In this document: positions 41,538-50,710 of the stretch, in pieces | Numbering within the stretch: position 1 is the first letter of the stretch | How the letters are laid out: the number at the start of each line of letters is the position of its first letter | Assembly (NCBI RefSeq): GCF_009766105.1 | Contig: NZ_LMUH01000026.1 | Location: forward strand, 833,489-897,488 | Length of the DNA stretch: 64,000 bases | Source: Granulicella sp. S156 | GTDB lineage: Bacteria > Acidobacteriota > Terriglobia > Terriglobales > Acidobacteriaceae | Reading direction: 5' to 3' | Position numbers and translations under genes: made by a program | The notes under the pieces: model-generated | What the model was told of the DNA's origin: nothing | The model's input: the letters and a program-made list of their open reading frames with translations, nothing else | Database searches by the model: none

Positions 41538-42125
41538 TTATGAGCGCCCGTGAAACAGTACCATTCGCAGTATCAGTGCCGCATAGATAGCGGCTGAGCC
41601 CATAAGAGCATTGTACTCGCGGTGGTGCTGGTAGCGCTCCGCCGAGAACCTTCCGCTCCCTGCATTAGATGCGCCAAACCGCGCAGGAGTAAACCTCGGC
41701 AGCAGCCGGGGAACCAGCCTTGCATACTCGTCGAAGTCCGCGAAGGTGGCGCGCAGAAAGACCTCTTCAGACAGGATGGTCGGCACATAGATGGACAGGA
41801 ACATCACGACTAACAACAGGCCCAGCCACCATTTACCGGCAGCAACGGCAAAGCCGAACGCGATTCCCATCGACCCCAGATACAGCGGATTGCGGGTGTA
41901 CGCATAAGGCCCGGTACGCGTAAGCTCTGCGTTTTTCTTGACATAGCCAGCAGCGTAGCCGCGCAGCCAGAGCCCCGGCAGCACGAGGAGGAGGCTCCAT
42001 GCCAAGGTCTCCCATGTGGGGTGCGCGAACACCAGAAACACCGCCGCCACCACAAACCCCAGCGGCACCCGCGCGCGGCGCGCGAACTTCTGCCATCGTG
42101 TCTTCGTTCCTGGCGCTGAACCCAT
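41538..42125 (-). CDS. isoprenylcysteine carboxyl methyltransferase-like membrane protein
   Basis: A 195-residue protein with four or five membrane segments. The SAM-binding stretch GPYAYTRNPLYLGSMGIAFG and the SEEVFLRATFADFDEYARLVPR helix are typical of the ICMT/PEMT phospholipid methyltransferase family; the substrate in bacteria is usually unknown. Its stop is close to the start of the DUF3108 gene, suggesting one transcript. Confidence 0.85.
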   Translation of the reverse strand: MGSAPGTKTRWQKFARRARVPLGFVVAAVFLVFAHPTWETLAWSLLLVLPGLWLRGYAAGYVKKNAELTRTGPYAYTRNPLYLGSMGIAFGFAVAAGKWWLGLLLVVMFLSIYVPTILSEEVFLRATFADFDEYARLVPRLLPRFTPARFGASNAGSGRFSAERYQHHREYNALMGSAAIYAALILRMVLFHGRS

Positions 42126-42175
42126 CCGGTTATTCTCTCAAATGATTTGCGTTTCTTTTCCGAACTCAGGAGAAC

Positions 42176-42262
42176 GTTTTTAACGCGGCGAGCGCGGAGG
42201 TTTCGCGGAGGCCGCGATGGCATCCGTGGTGACCTCCGCGAAACCTCTGCGTTAAAAGGCTT
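42176..42262. repeat. extragenic inverted repeat between waaC-like and ICMT-like genes
   Basis: TTTTTAACGCGGCGAGCGCGGAGG... pairs with ...CTCTGCGTTAAAA, and the inner GGAGGTTTCGCGGAGG with CCTCCGCGAAACC. The palindrome is nearly complete except for its centre (GATGGCATCC). It ends a few bases from the heptosyltransferase stop and probably acts as terminator. Confidence 0.8.
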
Positions 42263-42266
42263 TTGC

Positions 42267-43283
42267 CTATGATCTGCACACGTGTTGCACGCCCTCGATC
42301 ACAGTTTCCACCGAAAGCTTCGCCAATCCTGGATCAACGTCTGCAACGTGCTTGTAGCTCGTTACCGAAGATGCATCGCGGAGCACGCGCATCGCTCCTG
42401 GCCCCCATGGCCCATTGCGCGCCGGGTCGGTTGGACCGAAGAGCGCGACCAGCGGGACAGCCAATGCTGCCGCCAGATGCGTTGGGCCTGTGTCGCCACC
42501 GATAAATAGATCGGCCCGCCGCGTCAAGGCCACAAGCCCGGCGACGTTACAGACCACCATCCTCGCGGCGCCCTGGCTGGCGGCTACGACCTCGGCTGCT
42601 ACAACGTCATCCTTGTGGTGCGCATTCACGACGACATCGAATCCCATCATCCGCACCTGCACTGCCAGTGCGCCAAACTTTTCCGCGGGCCAATGCTTCG
42701 CGCCCCAGCCTCCACCCGCTCCAAGCACGCACATCGGACGGGCCAGTACGGCTTCCTCCGCTGCCCAGTTCTCTGCCCACTCTTCGCGAGGCAGAGAAAC
42801 TTCAACCGGCGCAAGTTCCATGCCACAGGCCTCGCCGAGCAGCGCTGCGGCTTGCTCGACAACATGCACTCCGCGCCGTGTGAACTTCTTCGTATAGAAC
42901 CTCGCGGCAAGAGACTCACGCGGATCGCTGTAGCCCACGCGTTGCGGCGCTCCTGTCATGCGACTGATCACGCCAGAGCGCAACGTGCCCTGCAGATCGA
43001 CGACAAGATCATAGTGCTGTGCGCGCAGAGCCTTGCGTAGCGCGCAAATCGATCGCAAGGTGGCGGGCGATAGCGGAGCACTCGACCATAGCTTCGTCTC
43101 CGCCAGATGCACGCGATTGACGATTGGCCCTCTGCCTTCACTGTCTACCAGGAGCGGGGCCCAGCGCGGGTCGACGACCCAGTCGATTGTCCAGTCGGGA
43201 CGCGCACGGCGCAGCGCTGCAACCGCAGGCAGAGCATGCAACACATCGCCCAGCGCGCCGACGCGCACGATCAGCACCTTCAC
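42267..43283 (-). CDS. waaC: lipopolysaccharide heptosyltransferase I-like glycosyltransferase
   Basis: A 338-residue GT9 protein: MKVLIVRVGALGDVLHALPAVAALRRARP at the N-terminus (quoted: VRVGALGDVLHALPAV), VVDLQGTLRSG, VLGAGGGWGAKHWPAEKFG, and the nucleotide-sugar motif FIGGDTGPTHLAAALAVPLVALFGPTDP (part). It adds heptose to Kdo of the LPS inner core. The GTG start overlaps the lpxK stop (GTGA). waaC is preferred over waaF by length and by its position with waaA. Confidence 0.88.
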   Translation of the reverse strand: MKVLIVRVGALGDVLHALPAVAALRRARPDWTIDWVVDPRWAPLLVDSEGRGPIVNRVHLAETKLWSSAPLSPATLRSICALRKALRAQHYDLVVDLQGTLRSGVISRMTGAPQRVGYSDPRESLAARFYTKKFTRRGVHVVEQAAALLGEACGMELAPVEVSLPREEWAENWAAEEAVLARPMCVLGAGGGWGAKHWPAEKFGALAVQVRMMGFDVVVNAHHKDDVVAAEVVAASQGAARMVVCNVAGLVALTRRADLFIGGDTGPTHLAAALAVPLVALFGPTDPARNGPWGPGAMRVLRDASSVTSYKHVADVDPGLAKLSVETVIEGVQHVCRS

Positions 43284-44290
43284 GAGAGACGCGCCTCCAG
43301 CGCACGCATGACAGCTTCTATTTCGACGAACTCAGCTTCGAGGGCAACCACCATCAGCAATCCGAACGTTTCCAGGCGCGCTCGCATTGCTGGAGTCAGC
43401 TTCACGGCATCCTTCTCGGTAGTGACGAATCCCGTCGCCTTCAGCCCCCTCGCGACCTCGATTACGCGGTCGATGTCGGCCAGCTCATAGGCATGATGAT
43501 CGCGAAATGCGACCGTCTCCACGATGCCACAACCTGCCTCCGCGAGCATGGAGGCGAAGCCTTCTGGCCGTGCCAGTGCACAAAAGGCGACCGGCTTTAG
43601 ACCGGCACCGAAGACGAACAGCGGAGCAGGAAAGCGCAGCTTCCGCTGCACCGTCCACATCTGCGCTCCTTCACGGACGAGCGGCCATACTTGCTTGGCT
43701 ACATCTTCCACTTCCTCTGCGCGCACAACCACCGCGCCCGCACGCTGTAACGCCGCAAAACCTTCGCGCAGATTGCCCTCGGGCAGCAACTTATCGTGCA
43801 GATCCTCTGCGGTGACCAGCACGACATCGAACGCCCGCGACAGCTGACGATGCTGAAAGCCATCGTCCAGCAGATGCACGCCGCGTGTGCCTGCCGTCCC
43901 ATCTTTCTCCGCTCTGCCGCCTGCGGCAAACCGATCCGACCCCACCCACACCGGTACATTTGCACGCTGTGCGATCAGTATCGGTTCATCGCCGAAGCGT
44001 TTCGCAGCCGCGGCAGCATCGGGTAGCACACGCTCAATCCCGTGCCCTTCGCGGCCGTAACCACGCGACAAGACATCCACACCCCAACCGCGGTCGCGCA
44101 GCATCGTTGCCAGCGCGATCACTACGGGCGTCTTGCCCGCTCCGCCTGCCGACAGACTACCCACGCTTACAACAGGCCAATTCAGTTTGCGGGTACGCAG
44201 CACTCCCATGCCTCGCAGTGCCTCTTTCAGGGCGAGCACTGCCGCGTATACCGGTACCAGCGGCACGGCCCAGGCCCTACGCGTGCTCAT
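43280..44290 (-). CDS. lpxK: tetraacyldisaccharide 4'-kinase LpxK
   Basis: A 336-residue membrane-associated kinase. An N-terminal hydrophobic helix (VPLVPVYAAVLALKEAL) is followed by the P-loop VGSLSAGGAGKTPVVIAL, LSRGYGREGHG, FGDEPILIAQRANVPVWVG and HLLDDGFQHRQLSRAFDVVLV. It phosphorylates the lipid A precursor. The ATG lies inside the end of waaA (14-base overlap), so the order waaA-lpxK-waaC is tightly coupled. Confidence 0.95.
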   Translation of the reverse strand: MSTRRAWAVPLVPVYAAVLALKEALRGMGVLRTRKLNWPVVSVGSLSAGGAGKTPVVIALATMLRDRGWGVDVLSRGYGREGHGIERVLPDAAAAAKRFGDEPILIAQRANVPVWVGSDRFAAGGRAEKDGTAGTRGVHLLDDGFQHRQLSRAFDVVLVTAEDLHDKLLPEGNLREGFAALQRAGAVVVRAEEVEDVAKQVWPLVREGAQMWTVQRKLRFPAPLFVFGAGLKPVAFCALARPEGFASMLAEAGCGIVETVAFRDHHAYELADIDRVIEVARGLKATGFVTTEKDAVKLTPAMRARLETFGLLMVVALEAEFVEIEAVMRALEARLS

Positions 44291-45602
44291 TTTTCACCAA
44301 CGCAGCATTCACCAACGAGACAATCGCCTCAACCGCCCGCGCCGTTGCTCCCTGCTGCTCTTCAAAGACGCGCCGCCCGCGCTCACCCACTGCCTGTGCG
44401 GCCTCGCTGTCCTTCAGCATCCCCACCAGAACCAGCTTCAGCTCCTCCGCGTCCTGGACGATGCAGATGCCATCCGATGCGCGCATTCTTCCGACCACGT
44501 CGCGAAAGTTTTCAAACGAAGGACCCATCACGACAGGCACTCCAAACTGAGCCGGCTCCAGCGGGTTGTGCCCGCCGGACGCTACCAGGCTGCCGCCCAC
44601 AAAGGCGATGCTGGCCAGGGAGTACACGCTCGCCAGATCACCGATCGTGTCCAGAAGAATGACCGTCCTCTGGCCCAATTGCAGATCGCCGTCAAGCAAC
44701 TGCGTAGCGGAGATAACGCCGAACGGACGCAGACGGGTGTGGGCCACTGCAAACCGCTCTGGATGCCGTGGAGCAATCATCAATACGGCCTCCGGCAACG
44801 CCTCCAAGACGAACGGCCAGAGGTTCGCCAATTGCGCCTCTTCGTCTTCTCCGCTCGCATCGGCGCTGGCCACGGTGCTGCCTGCAACGATCAAAGGACG
44901 GCCTGCGATCGCCTGGCGGATTCGCACGGCTACCGCACTCTGCTTCGGAGCGCGAACATCGTACTTCAGGTTGCCGCCAACCTTTACAGTCTCTCCCCAG
45001 GCGCCCAGCGCGATCAGACGGCGCGCGTCCTCTTCACTCTGAGCGAGCCAGAGGGAAGGCTTCCGCAGAACGTATTGCCAAATGGAGCGCACCGTCATAG
45101 TGCGTGCAAACGAGCGATCGCTCACTCGTGCATTCACCACGACAACCGGGATGCCTGCACGTCCGCACTCATGCAGCATCCGCGGCCAGAGTTCGCTTTC
45201 CATCAGCACCAGTGCGGCGGGATTCAACGCTCGCAGGTAGGCCAGTACTGTCCGGGCGAAATCAAGCGGCATGTAGAACACGCGGTCGGCCCCGAAACGC
45301 TCGTGTGCCAGCGCCTGTCCGGTGCGCGTCGTCGTCGAGACAACCACGCGGAAGTCGTCGCCAAGCGCTGTCTCCAGCTCTCCAACCAGTCGCGATGCTG
45401 CCAGCACCTCTCCTACGCTCACCGCGTGAACCCACACCACACTCTTGCCACGCACCGCCTCGCGTAGTCGCGCAGGCACGCCGCCGAGGCGCTCGCGCAG
45501 GCCTTCGCGATAGCGCTCGGTCGTTGCCATCCGCAGCAACCACCACGGCGAACTGAGGATGAGACCCAGCGTCAAGAGCAGGCTGTAGATCAGTATCGTC
45601 AC
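44277..45602 (-). CDS. waaA: 3-deoxy-D-manno-octulosonic acid transferase WaaA
   Basis: A protein of about 441 residues. An N-terminal membrane helix (ILIYSLLLTLGLILSSPWWLL) is followed by GGVPARLREAVRGKSVVWVHAVSVGEV (in part: VWVHAVSVGEV with the catalytic Glu), ALVLMESELWPRM, NARVSDRSF, and the CMP-Kdo site VGGSLVASGGHNPLEPAQFGVPVVMGP (in part). It adds Kdo to lipid A. I take GTG at 45602 because the frame upstream (to 45875) runs over the divergent gene and lacks domain sense. Confidence 0.93.
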   Translation of the reverse strand: MTILIYSLLLTLGLILSSPWWLLRMATTERYREGLRERLGGVPARLREAVRGKSVVWVHAVSVGEVLAASRLVGELETALGDDFRVVVSTTTRTGQALAHERFGADRVFYMPLDFARTVLAYLRALNPAALVLMESELWPRMLHECGRAGIPVVVVNARVSDRSFARTMTVRSIWQYVLRKPSLWLAQSEEDARRLIALGAWGETVKVGGNLKYDVRAPKQSAVAVRIRQAIAGRPLIVAGSTVASADASGEDEEAQLANLWPFVLEALPEAVLMIAPRHPERFAVAHTRLRPFGVISATQLLDGDLQLGQRTVILLDTIGDLASVYSLASIAFVGGSLVASGGHNPLEPAQFGVPVVMGPSFENFRDVVGRMRASDGICIVQDAEELKLVLVGMLKDSEAAQAVGERGRRVFEEQQGATARAVEAIVSLVNAALVKNEHA

Positions 45603-45672
45603 GATCTTTTGCTCGTTCTTTTTTGCCTGGGCTGCCGCCGTCTTTGCTTCACACACATAGCGAAGAGGATAA

Positions 45673-46365
45673 TTGAAACGTATGCCCCGCCACTGGCTGA
45701 CCCTTGCTTTTGCCGCAACCCTCGTCTCCCTGACGATGACATCGGCCCGTGCTGAGAAGCCTCGCAAGCCCAAACCGGCGCTGACTGCAGGGCAGTATGC
45801 GATGCACGATACGCACGCCGATGAGCATGTCACCATCGCCGCCGAGCCCGGCGACACACGGGAGACCGAGCCCAATACGCGCCTCGACTACTACCACCAC
45901 GGCTTCATGCCCCTGCGAGTGATCGTCACCAACGACTCCGATCAGGCGCTCACGCTCGACGATGCGCGCATTCATTTCATTACAGCCGACAATACCGTAA
46001 TCCCCGCTGCAACTGATGATGACCTGCAGCGCCGGCTCTTTGCCTTGAAGTCCGTCGCGGGCACAAAGATCCCCATGCCCGCGCCGATACCGTCGATCAC
46101 CATCCACCACAAGCCGGTCGACAAACAGATCCTGGCCGACGACAACGATTTTGGATTCCAGACCACCACCGTCGCGCCGCACACGACGGTCTCCGGCTAT
46201 CTCTACTACGATGTGCGCGAACTCGACGATCCTGTGCTGGAGAAGGCGCAGCTGGAGCTTCGCAAGGTCCGCTACGCCGCCTCCAACAAGGCGCTCGATA
46301 CCTTCGAGATCCCGCTGAAGCCGGCGCCAGACCCCAAAGCCGAGAAGTCGGACGCCACAAAATAA
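45673..46365 (+). CDS. exported protein of unknown function
   Basis: A 230-residue protein with a signal peptide (WLTLAFAATLVSLTMTSARAE). The mature part is basic and then beta-rich: DYYHHGFMPLRVIVTNDSDQALTLDDARIHF, then a central FGFQTTTVAPHTTVSGYLYYDVRELDDP (both quoted in part), which looks like an immunoglobulin/DUF4352-like beta-sandwich. The end is Lys/Pro-rich. GAGG lies five bases before a TTG at 45673; ATG at 45682 is the other possible start. It is divergent from waaA. Confidence 0.75.
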   Translation: MKRMPRHWLTLAFAATLVSLTMTSARAEKPRKPKPALTAGQYAMHDTHADEHVTIAAEPGDTRETEPNTRLDYYHHGFMPLRVIVTNDSDQALTLDDARIHFITADNTVIPAATDDDLQRRLFALKSVAGTKIPMPAPIPSITIHHKPVDKQILADDNDFGFQTTTVAPHTTVSGYLYYDVRELDDPVLEKAQLELRKVRYAASNKALDTFEIPLKPAPDPKAEKSDATK

Positions 46366-46380
46366 GCTCCCCTCGAAATC

Positions 46381-46905
46381 ATGCTGAACATACGCCCTGC
46401 CACGCCTGACGACGTTCCTACGATTCTCCGATTTATCCGCGAACTCGCCCTGTACGAGCACGAACCCGACGCTGTCGTCGCCACAGAAGCTGACCTGCTG
46501 CGCGATGGCTGGGGCATCGCGCCACATGGCGCGCCGCTTGAAACCATACAGCCACCTCGTTTTACCGCACTCATCGCCGACTACGATGGCGCCCCCGCAG
46601 GCTTCGCGCTCTACTTCACGAGCTACTCTACGTGGCTCGGACATCACGGCATTCGTCTCGAAGATCTCTACGTAACACCTGCGATGCGTGGACGTGGCAT
46701 CGGAAAGGCGCTGCTGGCGAAGCTGGCGCGCATCGCCCTCGATGAGGGCTGTCCGCGCCTGGAGTGGGATGTGCTCAATTGGAACGAGCCCGCGATTGCG
46801 GTTTATCGTCGCATCGGCGCGACGGTACAGACCGAGTGGAGCATCATGCGGCTGACGGGCGAGCCGTTGCAGGTGCTCGCCGCAAGCGCTGGCAACGTAT
46901 CCTAA
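46381..46905 (+). CDS. GNAT-family N-acetyltransferase
   Basis: A 174-residue protein with the GNAT fold: N-terminal MLNIRPATPDDVPTILRFIREL, LEDLYVTPAMRGRGIGKALLAKLARIA (acetyl-CoA loop RGRGIG) and WNEPAIAVYRRIGATVQTEW. It resembles spermidine/spermine or thialysine acetyltransferases (ELALYEHEPD near the start). The substrate cannot be told. It lies between an exported protein and trmFO, with only seven bases before the latter. Confidence 0.88.
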   Translation: MLNIRPATPDDVPTILRFIRELALYEHEPDAVVATEADLLRDGWGIAPHGAPLETIQPPRFTALIADYDGAPAGFALYFTSYSTWLGHHGIRLEDLYVTPAMRGRGIGKALLAKLARIALDEGCPRLEWDVLNWNEPAIAVYRRIGATVQTEWSIMRLTGEPLQVLAASAGNVS

Positions 46906-46912
46906 GAGATAC

Positions 46913-48274
46913 ATGAAGAAGATTCACATCATCGGCGGCGGACTCGCCGGCCCCGAAGCCGCACTACAAGCAGCCAATGCCGACTGCGACGTCACGCTTT
47001 CGGAGATGCGCCCTGTGCGCTCCACCGAGGCTCATCAGACGGCTGACTTTGCCGAGCTCGTCTGCTCGAACTCGCTGAAGTCCGAGAGCGAAAACACCGC
47101 GCCCTGGCTGCTCAAACAGGAGATGCGCCGCGCAGGGTCGTTCCTGCTGCAGGCGGCCGATGCCAGCGCCGTGCCCGCAGGCCATGCGCTGGCCGTCGAT
47201 CGCACCGAGTTCTCGCGTCTTGTAGCTGAGTTGATAGAGCAGCACCCGCGCATCACGATCAAACGCGAAGAGATTACGCGTCTCGATGAGAACGATGCCG
47301 ACACCCTCACGATCCTCGCCAGCGGTCCGCTCACCAGTTCCCCGCTGGCCGCCGAGCTGCAGCGCCTCACCGGCGCCGAGCACCTCGCCTTCTACGACTC
47401 CATCTCGCCCATCGTCGACGCCAGCACCATCGATATGGACAAGGTCTACTTCGCCGCGCGCTGGGACAAAGGCACAGCCGACTACATCAACTGCCCCTTC
47501 ACCAAAGAAGAGTACGACGCCTTCATCGACGCCATGGCTAGGGCGGAGAAGATCGAGCAGAAGGCCTGGGAGCAGTTGCCCGGCAATGACGCCGCAACTG
47601 CCGCACCGGAGAAGTTGCAGTACTTCGAGGGGTGTCTTCCCATCGAAGAGACAGCCCGCCGCGGCCGCGATACGCTACGCTTCGGCCCGATGAAGCCCGC
47701 GGGACTTACCAATCCGAAGACTGGCCGCTGGCCTTATGCGGCGGTACAACTGCGGCAGGAAAATCTCCGTGCCGACAGCTACAACCTTGTGGGCTTTCAG
47801 AACTCCCTCAAGTACGGCGAACAGGCGCGCGTGCTGCGCATGATCCCCGGCCTGGAGCACGCGACCTTCCTGCGCTATGGGCAGATCCATCGCAACACCT
47901 ATCTCCATGCGCCATCTCTGCTCACAGAGACACTGCAGCTCAAGGCTCACCCCAGCATCCTGATTGCGGGTCAACTCTCCGGCATTGAAGGCTATACCGA
48001 GTCCATTGCTTCCGGCTTGCTTGCAGGGCGCTTTGCCGCTGCACTAGCTCGCGGGGAACAGCCAACGCCCGCACCACGCCTCACAGCGAACGGCTCGCTG
48101 ACCCACTACATCACGCATGCCGACCACAAGAAATTCCAGCCCGCGAACATCACCTTCGACCTGCTGCCACCGCTTGAAGAGGAGCTACGCAAGAAGATTC
48201 GCGACAAGAAAGAGCGTCATCGTATCCAGTGCGAACGCGCGTTAGAGGCCTTTGACGCGTGGCTTGCAAAATAG
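46913..48274 (+). CDS. trmFO: methylenetetrahydrofolate-tRNA-(uracil-5-)-methyltransferase TrmFO
   Basis: A 453-residue FAD protein. It opens with KKIHIIGGGLAGPEAALQAA, then FAELVCSNSLKSE, FYDSISPIVDASTI, YINCPFTKEEYDAF, YFEGCLPIEETARRG, RFGPMKPAGL and GQLSGIEGYTESIASGLLAG, all family hallmarks; Cys in CSNSLKS and FEGCLP are kept. It makes m5U54 in tRNA using methylene-THF and FADH2. Confidence 0.97.
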   Translation: MKKIHIIGGGLAGPEAALQAANADCDVTLSEMRPVRSTEAHQTADFAELVCSNSLKSESENTAPWLLKQEMRRAGSFLLQAADASAVPAGHALAVDRTEFSRLVAELIEQHPRITIKREEITRLDENDADTLTILASGPLTSSPLAAELQRLTGAEHLAFYDSISPIVDASTIDMDKVYFAARWDKGTADYINCPFTKEEYDAFIDAMARAEKIEQKAWEQLPGNDAATAAPEKLQYFEGCLPIEETARRGRDTLRFGPMKPAGLTNPKTGRWPYAAVQLRQENLRADSYNLVGFQNSLKYGEQARVLRMIPGLEHATFLRYGQIHRNTYLHAPSLLTETLQLKAHPSILIAGQLSGIEGYTESIASGLLAGRFAAALARGEQPTPAPRLTANGSLTHYITHADHKKFQPANITFDLLPPLEEELRKKIRDKKERHRIQCERALEAFDAWLAK

Positions 48275-48336
48275 CGGCGACGAAACCCTGCATGGTGCGG
48301 TAGCCTTCCCCTACGAGACTCTTACCGAGGTGCAGC

Positions 48337-49455
48337 ATGCGGACACTCTCTGCCATCGACGCCATCTCTCCGGCCTGGAACCATACACGCCGCCTTCTGC
48401 TTACTCCGCGTAGTTGGCGTCTGCTGCTCAAGATCGGCGCCGTTGCCTTCTTCGCCAATATGGGTGGCTGCAACTTCTCCGGCTCCTATCCTGGACGAGG
48501 GCACATGCCCGGCCTGTCTCCGGCTATCGCTGCCTCCATGCTTGCTATCGCTTTCATTGTGGGCGGTGTCGTTCTTCTTATTACGCTCGCTTTTTTCTAT
48601 CTCAGCTCGCGGCTGCAATTTGTACTGTTTGAAATCGTGCTGCGACGCGATACCACCGTCGCACCGATATGGCGACGCTATGGCCGAGCCACCTGGTACT
48701 GGATGGGTCTACAGCTAGCCTTCTTCGCCGCTGCATTACTGTGCGTCGCGCCATTCCTCGTTCCCATCATCCTGCACTTCGTCCATAGCCTGCATTCCGG
48801 GGCCAACATGGAATCGCAAGACTTCGGAGCCTTCTTTCTCGCGATCCTAGGATTCATCCTCGTAATTTTTCTTATCCTGCTTGTCTTCGCCGCTGGTTAC
48901 ACATTGCTGCACGACTTCGGGCTGCCGTCCATGGCGCTGGAAGGCACGCCACTCACAGAGACGGTGCGACGTGTCGTCAACCTTATTCGCGCCGAACCCG
49001 GTCAAGTGCTGCTTTATCTCTTTATGCGTTTTATGCTGGCCTTCGCCGGAGCAATCATCTTCGAGTTTGCCCTGGTATTCGGCCTGCTGATCGCCCTCAT
49101 ACCGCTGGGTGGCATAGGGGCTGTTCTATGGGTCGCGTTGCATCATGCAGGCACCGCAGGCTACATCTTTATGATCGTGGGCTGGGTGATTCTTGGAATC
49201 ATCTTCTTAGTCTTACTGTTCGTAGCCTGCATCATGCTGTTTGGCTATCTCTATACGTTCCTGCAGGCCTATGCGCTGTACTTCCTCGGGGGACGCTATC
49301 CGCTGGTCGGTGGCTATCTTGAACCATTGTTGCCGCAGCCGGTGTATGCGTATCCCGGCGTTCCGCAGGGATACTATTCACCCGTGCCGCAAGCCGAAGC
49401 ACAGCAGCCACCACCGCCGGAAGGCGAGTACAGGGAACCTGATCCAAACGTTTAG
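48337..49455 (+). CDS. polytopic membrane protein of unknown function
   Basis: A 372-residue protein with about six or seven hydrophobic segments from about 65 to 320 (AIAFIVGGVVLLITLAFFYL, LQLAFFAAALLCVAPFLVP, FFLAILGFILVIFLILLVF, and more). The N-terminus has RLLLTPRSWRLLLKIGAVAF, and a Tyr/Pro-rich tail (YAYPGVPQGYYSPVPQ) closes it. The layout resembles DUF4013/glycerophosphoryl-diester-phosphodiesterase membrane-domain-like proteins, but I cannot assign a family. GAGGTG precedes the ATG. Confidence 0.8.
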   Translation: MRTLSAIDAISPAWNHTRRLLLTPRSWRLLLKIGAVAFFANMGGCNFSGSYPGRGHMPGLSPAIAASMLAIAFIVGGVVLLITLAFFYLSSRLQFVLFEIVLRRDTTVAPIWRRYGRATWYWMGLQLAFFAAALLCVAPFLVPIILHFVHSLHSGANMESQDFGAFFLAILGFILVIFLILLVFAAGYTLLHDFGLPSMALEGTPLTETVRRVVNLIRAEPGQVLLYLFMRFMLAFAGAIIFEFALVFGLLIALIPLGGIGAVLWVALHHAGTAGYIFMIVGWVILGIIFLVLLFVACIMLFGYLYTFLQAYALYFLGGRYPLVGGYLEPLLPQPVYAYPGVPQGYYSPVPQAEAQQPPPPEGEYREPDPNV

Positions 49456-49460
49456 AGCAT

Positions 49461-49603
49461 TTCCCGTGCAGGTGTAGGGCGGGGCAGAAAGCGGTGTACT
49501 GTCAGGGCCTTTGGAGACAAGGCGTACAGGGGCAGGAGCGGTCGGGCATTCGCCCGATGCCCACCTTAGGCGCATAAAGCCGCGCCGAAGATGGGGCACC
49601 CGG
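49461..49603. repeat. dispersed 0.14-kb extragenic repeat, copy 2
   Basis: Partner of 29150-29291, with TTTCCCGTGCAGGTGTAG, AAGGCGTACAGG, GGCAGGAGCGGTCGGGC, TCGCCCGATGCCCACCTTAGG and CGCCGAAGATGGGGCACCCGG. It begins five bases after the membrane-protein stop codon. Confidence 0.85.
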
Positions 49604-49669
49604 ATCGGTGGCTTGCTCTATACCTATTAGGGGAAATACTCGAATCGGCTTTAACGGACAGCAGAAGAA

Positions 49670-49687
49670 CGAGGGATGAATCCCTCG
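49670..49687 (-). terminator. hairpin downstream of the YidB-like gene
   Basis: A perfect 8-bp stem CGAGGGAT / ATCCCTCG with a two-base loop; on the minus strand it is followed by TTCTTCT. It is 24 bases beyond the YidB-like stop. Confidence 0.65.
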
Positions 49688-49711
49688 CTCTCGCTGGTCA
49701 CGCGAAAACTC

Positions 49712-50119
49712 TTACAGGAACTTCGACATCAGCTGTCCGGCAAGCCCGCTGAACTGGCTTTGTTCCGGCGCCTGGCCGTTCGGAGCGAAGTGCGAGATTA
49801 CCATCGGCATCACCGAGGCGAGCACGGTCTTCGCCACCTCTGGAGAGACGCCTGCCTTCTCCGCAGTCGCCTCGATCAAACCAGTGCCGCCGAGCCCGGC
49901 CTGCACCTGATCTGGCGTAGCCGTCTGCAACTCGCCGCTGGCCCATTGCGCCACGTGGCCCGCCATGCCGTTGTTCTGGAAGCCGTTGAGAACTGCCTGC
50001 ACGCCTTCGGGATGTTCCTGAAGAACCTGCATCAACCCGCCAGCTACCTTCGCCTGATCGCTGCCGCTACCGGTCATTGCCGAAGCTGCCATACCTTCCA
50101 AAGAATCGAGCAGTCCCAT
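49712..50119 (-). CDS. YidB-like DUF937 protein
   Basis: A 135-residue helical protein: MGLLDSLEGMAASAMTG at the start, LMQVLQEHPEGVQAVLNGFQNNGMAGHVAQWASG (part) and IEATAEKAGVSPEVAKTVLASVMPMVISHF, the YidB/DUF937 pattern of two homologous helical units. The function is unknown. GGGAGA precedes the ATG. It is divergent from ridA across 114 bases. Confidence 0.85.
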   Translation of the reverse strand: MGLLDSLEGMAASAMTGSGSDQAKVAGGLMQVLQEHPEGVQAVLNGFQNNGMAGHVAQWASGELQTATPDQVQAGLGGTGLIEATAEKAGVSPEVAKTVLASVMPMVISHFAPNGQAPEQSQFSGLAGQLMSKFL

Positions 50120-50233
50120 ATGCTTATTTCTCCCACAGGAATACTAGAGCATTTGGGCTCCGGGTCGATGTCACAATTGGAGAAAATTCGCTCGCTTGCG
50201 TGCGTCCTACGCAGGGGAGCACAATCCAAGCAT

Positions 50234-50638
50234 ATGTCTCAAAACAAGACCGCCATCTCGACCAAAGACGCTCCCGCCGCCATCGGTCCCTACTCGCAAG
50301 CTGTGCGCGTAGGCGACCTGATCTTCACCTCCGGCCAGATTCCCATCGACCCGGCCACGGGCAACCTCGTCGCCGGCGGCATCGCCGAACAGACCACCCG
50401 CGTGCTTGAAAACCTGAAGGCTGTCCTCGCCGCAGCCGGCATCGACTTCACCCGCGTCGTCAAAACTACTGTCTTCCTCAAGGACATGAAGGACTTTGCC
50501 GCGATGAACGAGATCTATGCGCGCTACTTCGCTCCCGAGGGCGTGGTCGCGCCAGCACGCTCGACCGTGCAGGTCGCTGCCCTGCCTAAGGATGCACTCG
50601 TCGAGATCGAGTGCATCGCGAAAGAAGCTTCAGCCTAG
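50234..50638 (+). CDS. ridA: RidA-family reactive imine/enamine deaminase
   Basis: A 134-residue trimer-forming protein: APAAIGPYSQAVRVGDLIFTSGQIP (part), DFTRVVKTTVFLKDMKDFAAMNEIYARYF (part) and the active Arg in PARSTVQVAALPKDALVEIECIA (part). It hydrolyses 2-aminoacrylate and related imines to keto acids, protecting PLP enzymes. ATG at 50234 is the only start giving the usual length; the frame is open upstream by chance. Confidence 0.95.
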   Translation: MSQNKTAISTKDAPAAIGPYSQAVRVGDLIFTSGQIPIDPATGNLVAGGIAEQTTRVLENLKAVLAAAGIDFTRVVKTTVFLKDMKDFAAMNEIYARYFAPEGVVAPARSTVQVAALPKDALVEIECIAKEASA

Positions 50639-50659
50639 ATTCACGTTTCGCTCAAACAC

Positions 50660-50690
50660 AACAGGCGGCGAGAAGATCTCGCCGCCTGTT
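50660..50690. terminator. bidirectional terminator between ridA and the TonB-dependent receptor
   Basis: A perfect 14-bp stem AACAGGCGGCGAGA / TCTCGCCGCCTGTT with a three-base loop, placed 20 bases from each of the two convergent stop codons. Confidence 0.85.
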
Positions 50691-50710
50691 GCTTGGTCGG
50701 GTGTTGAACG

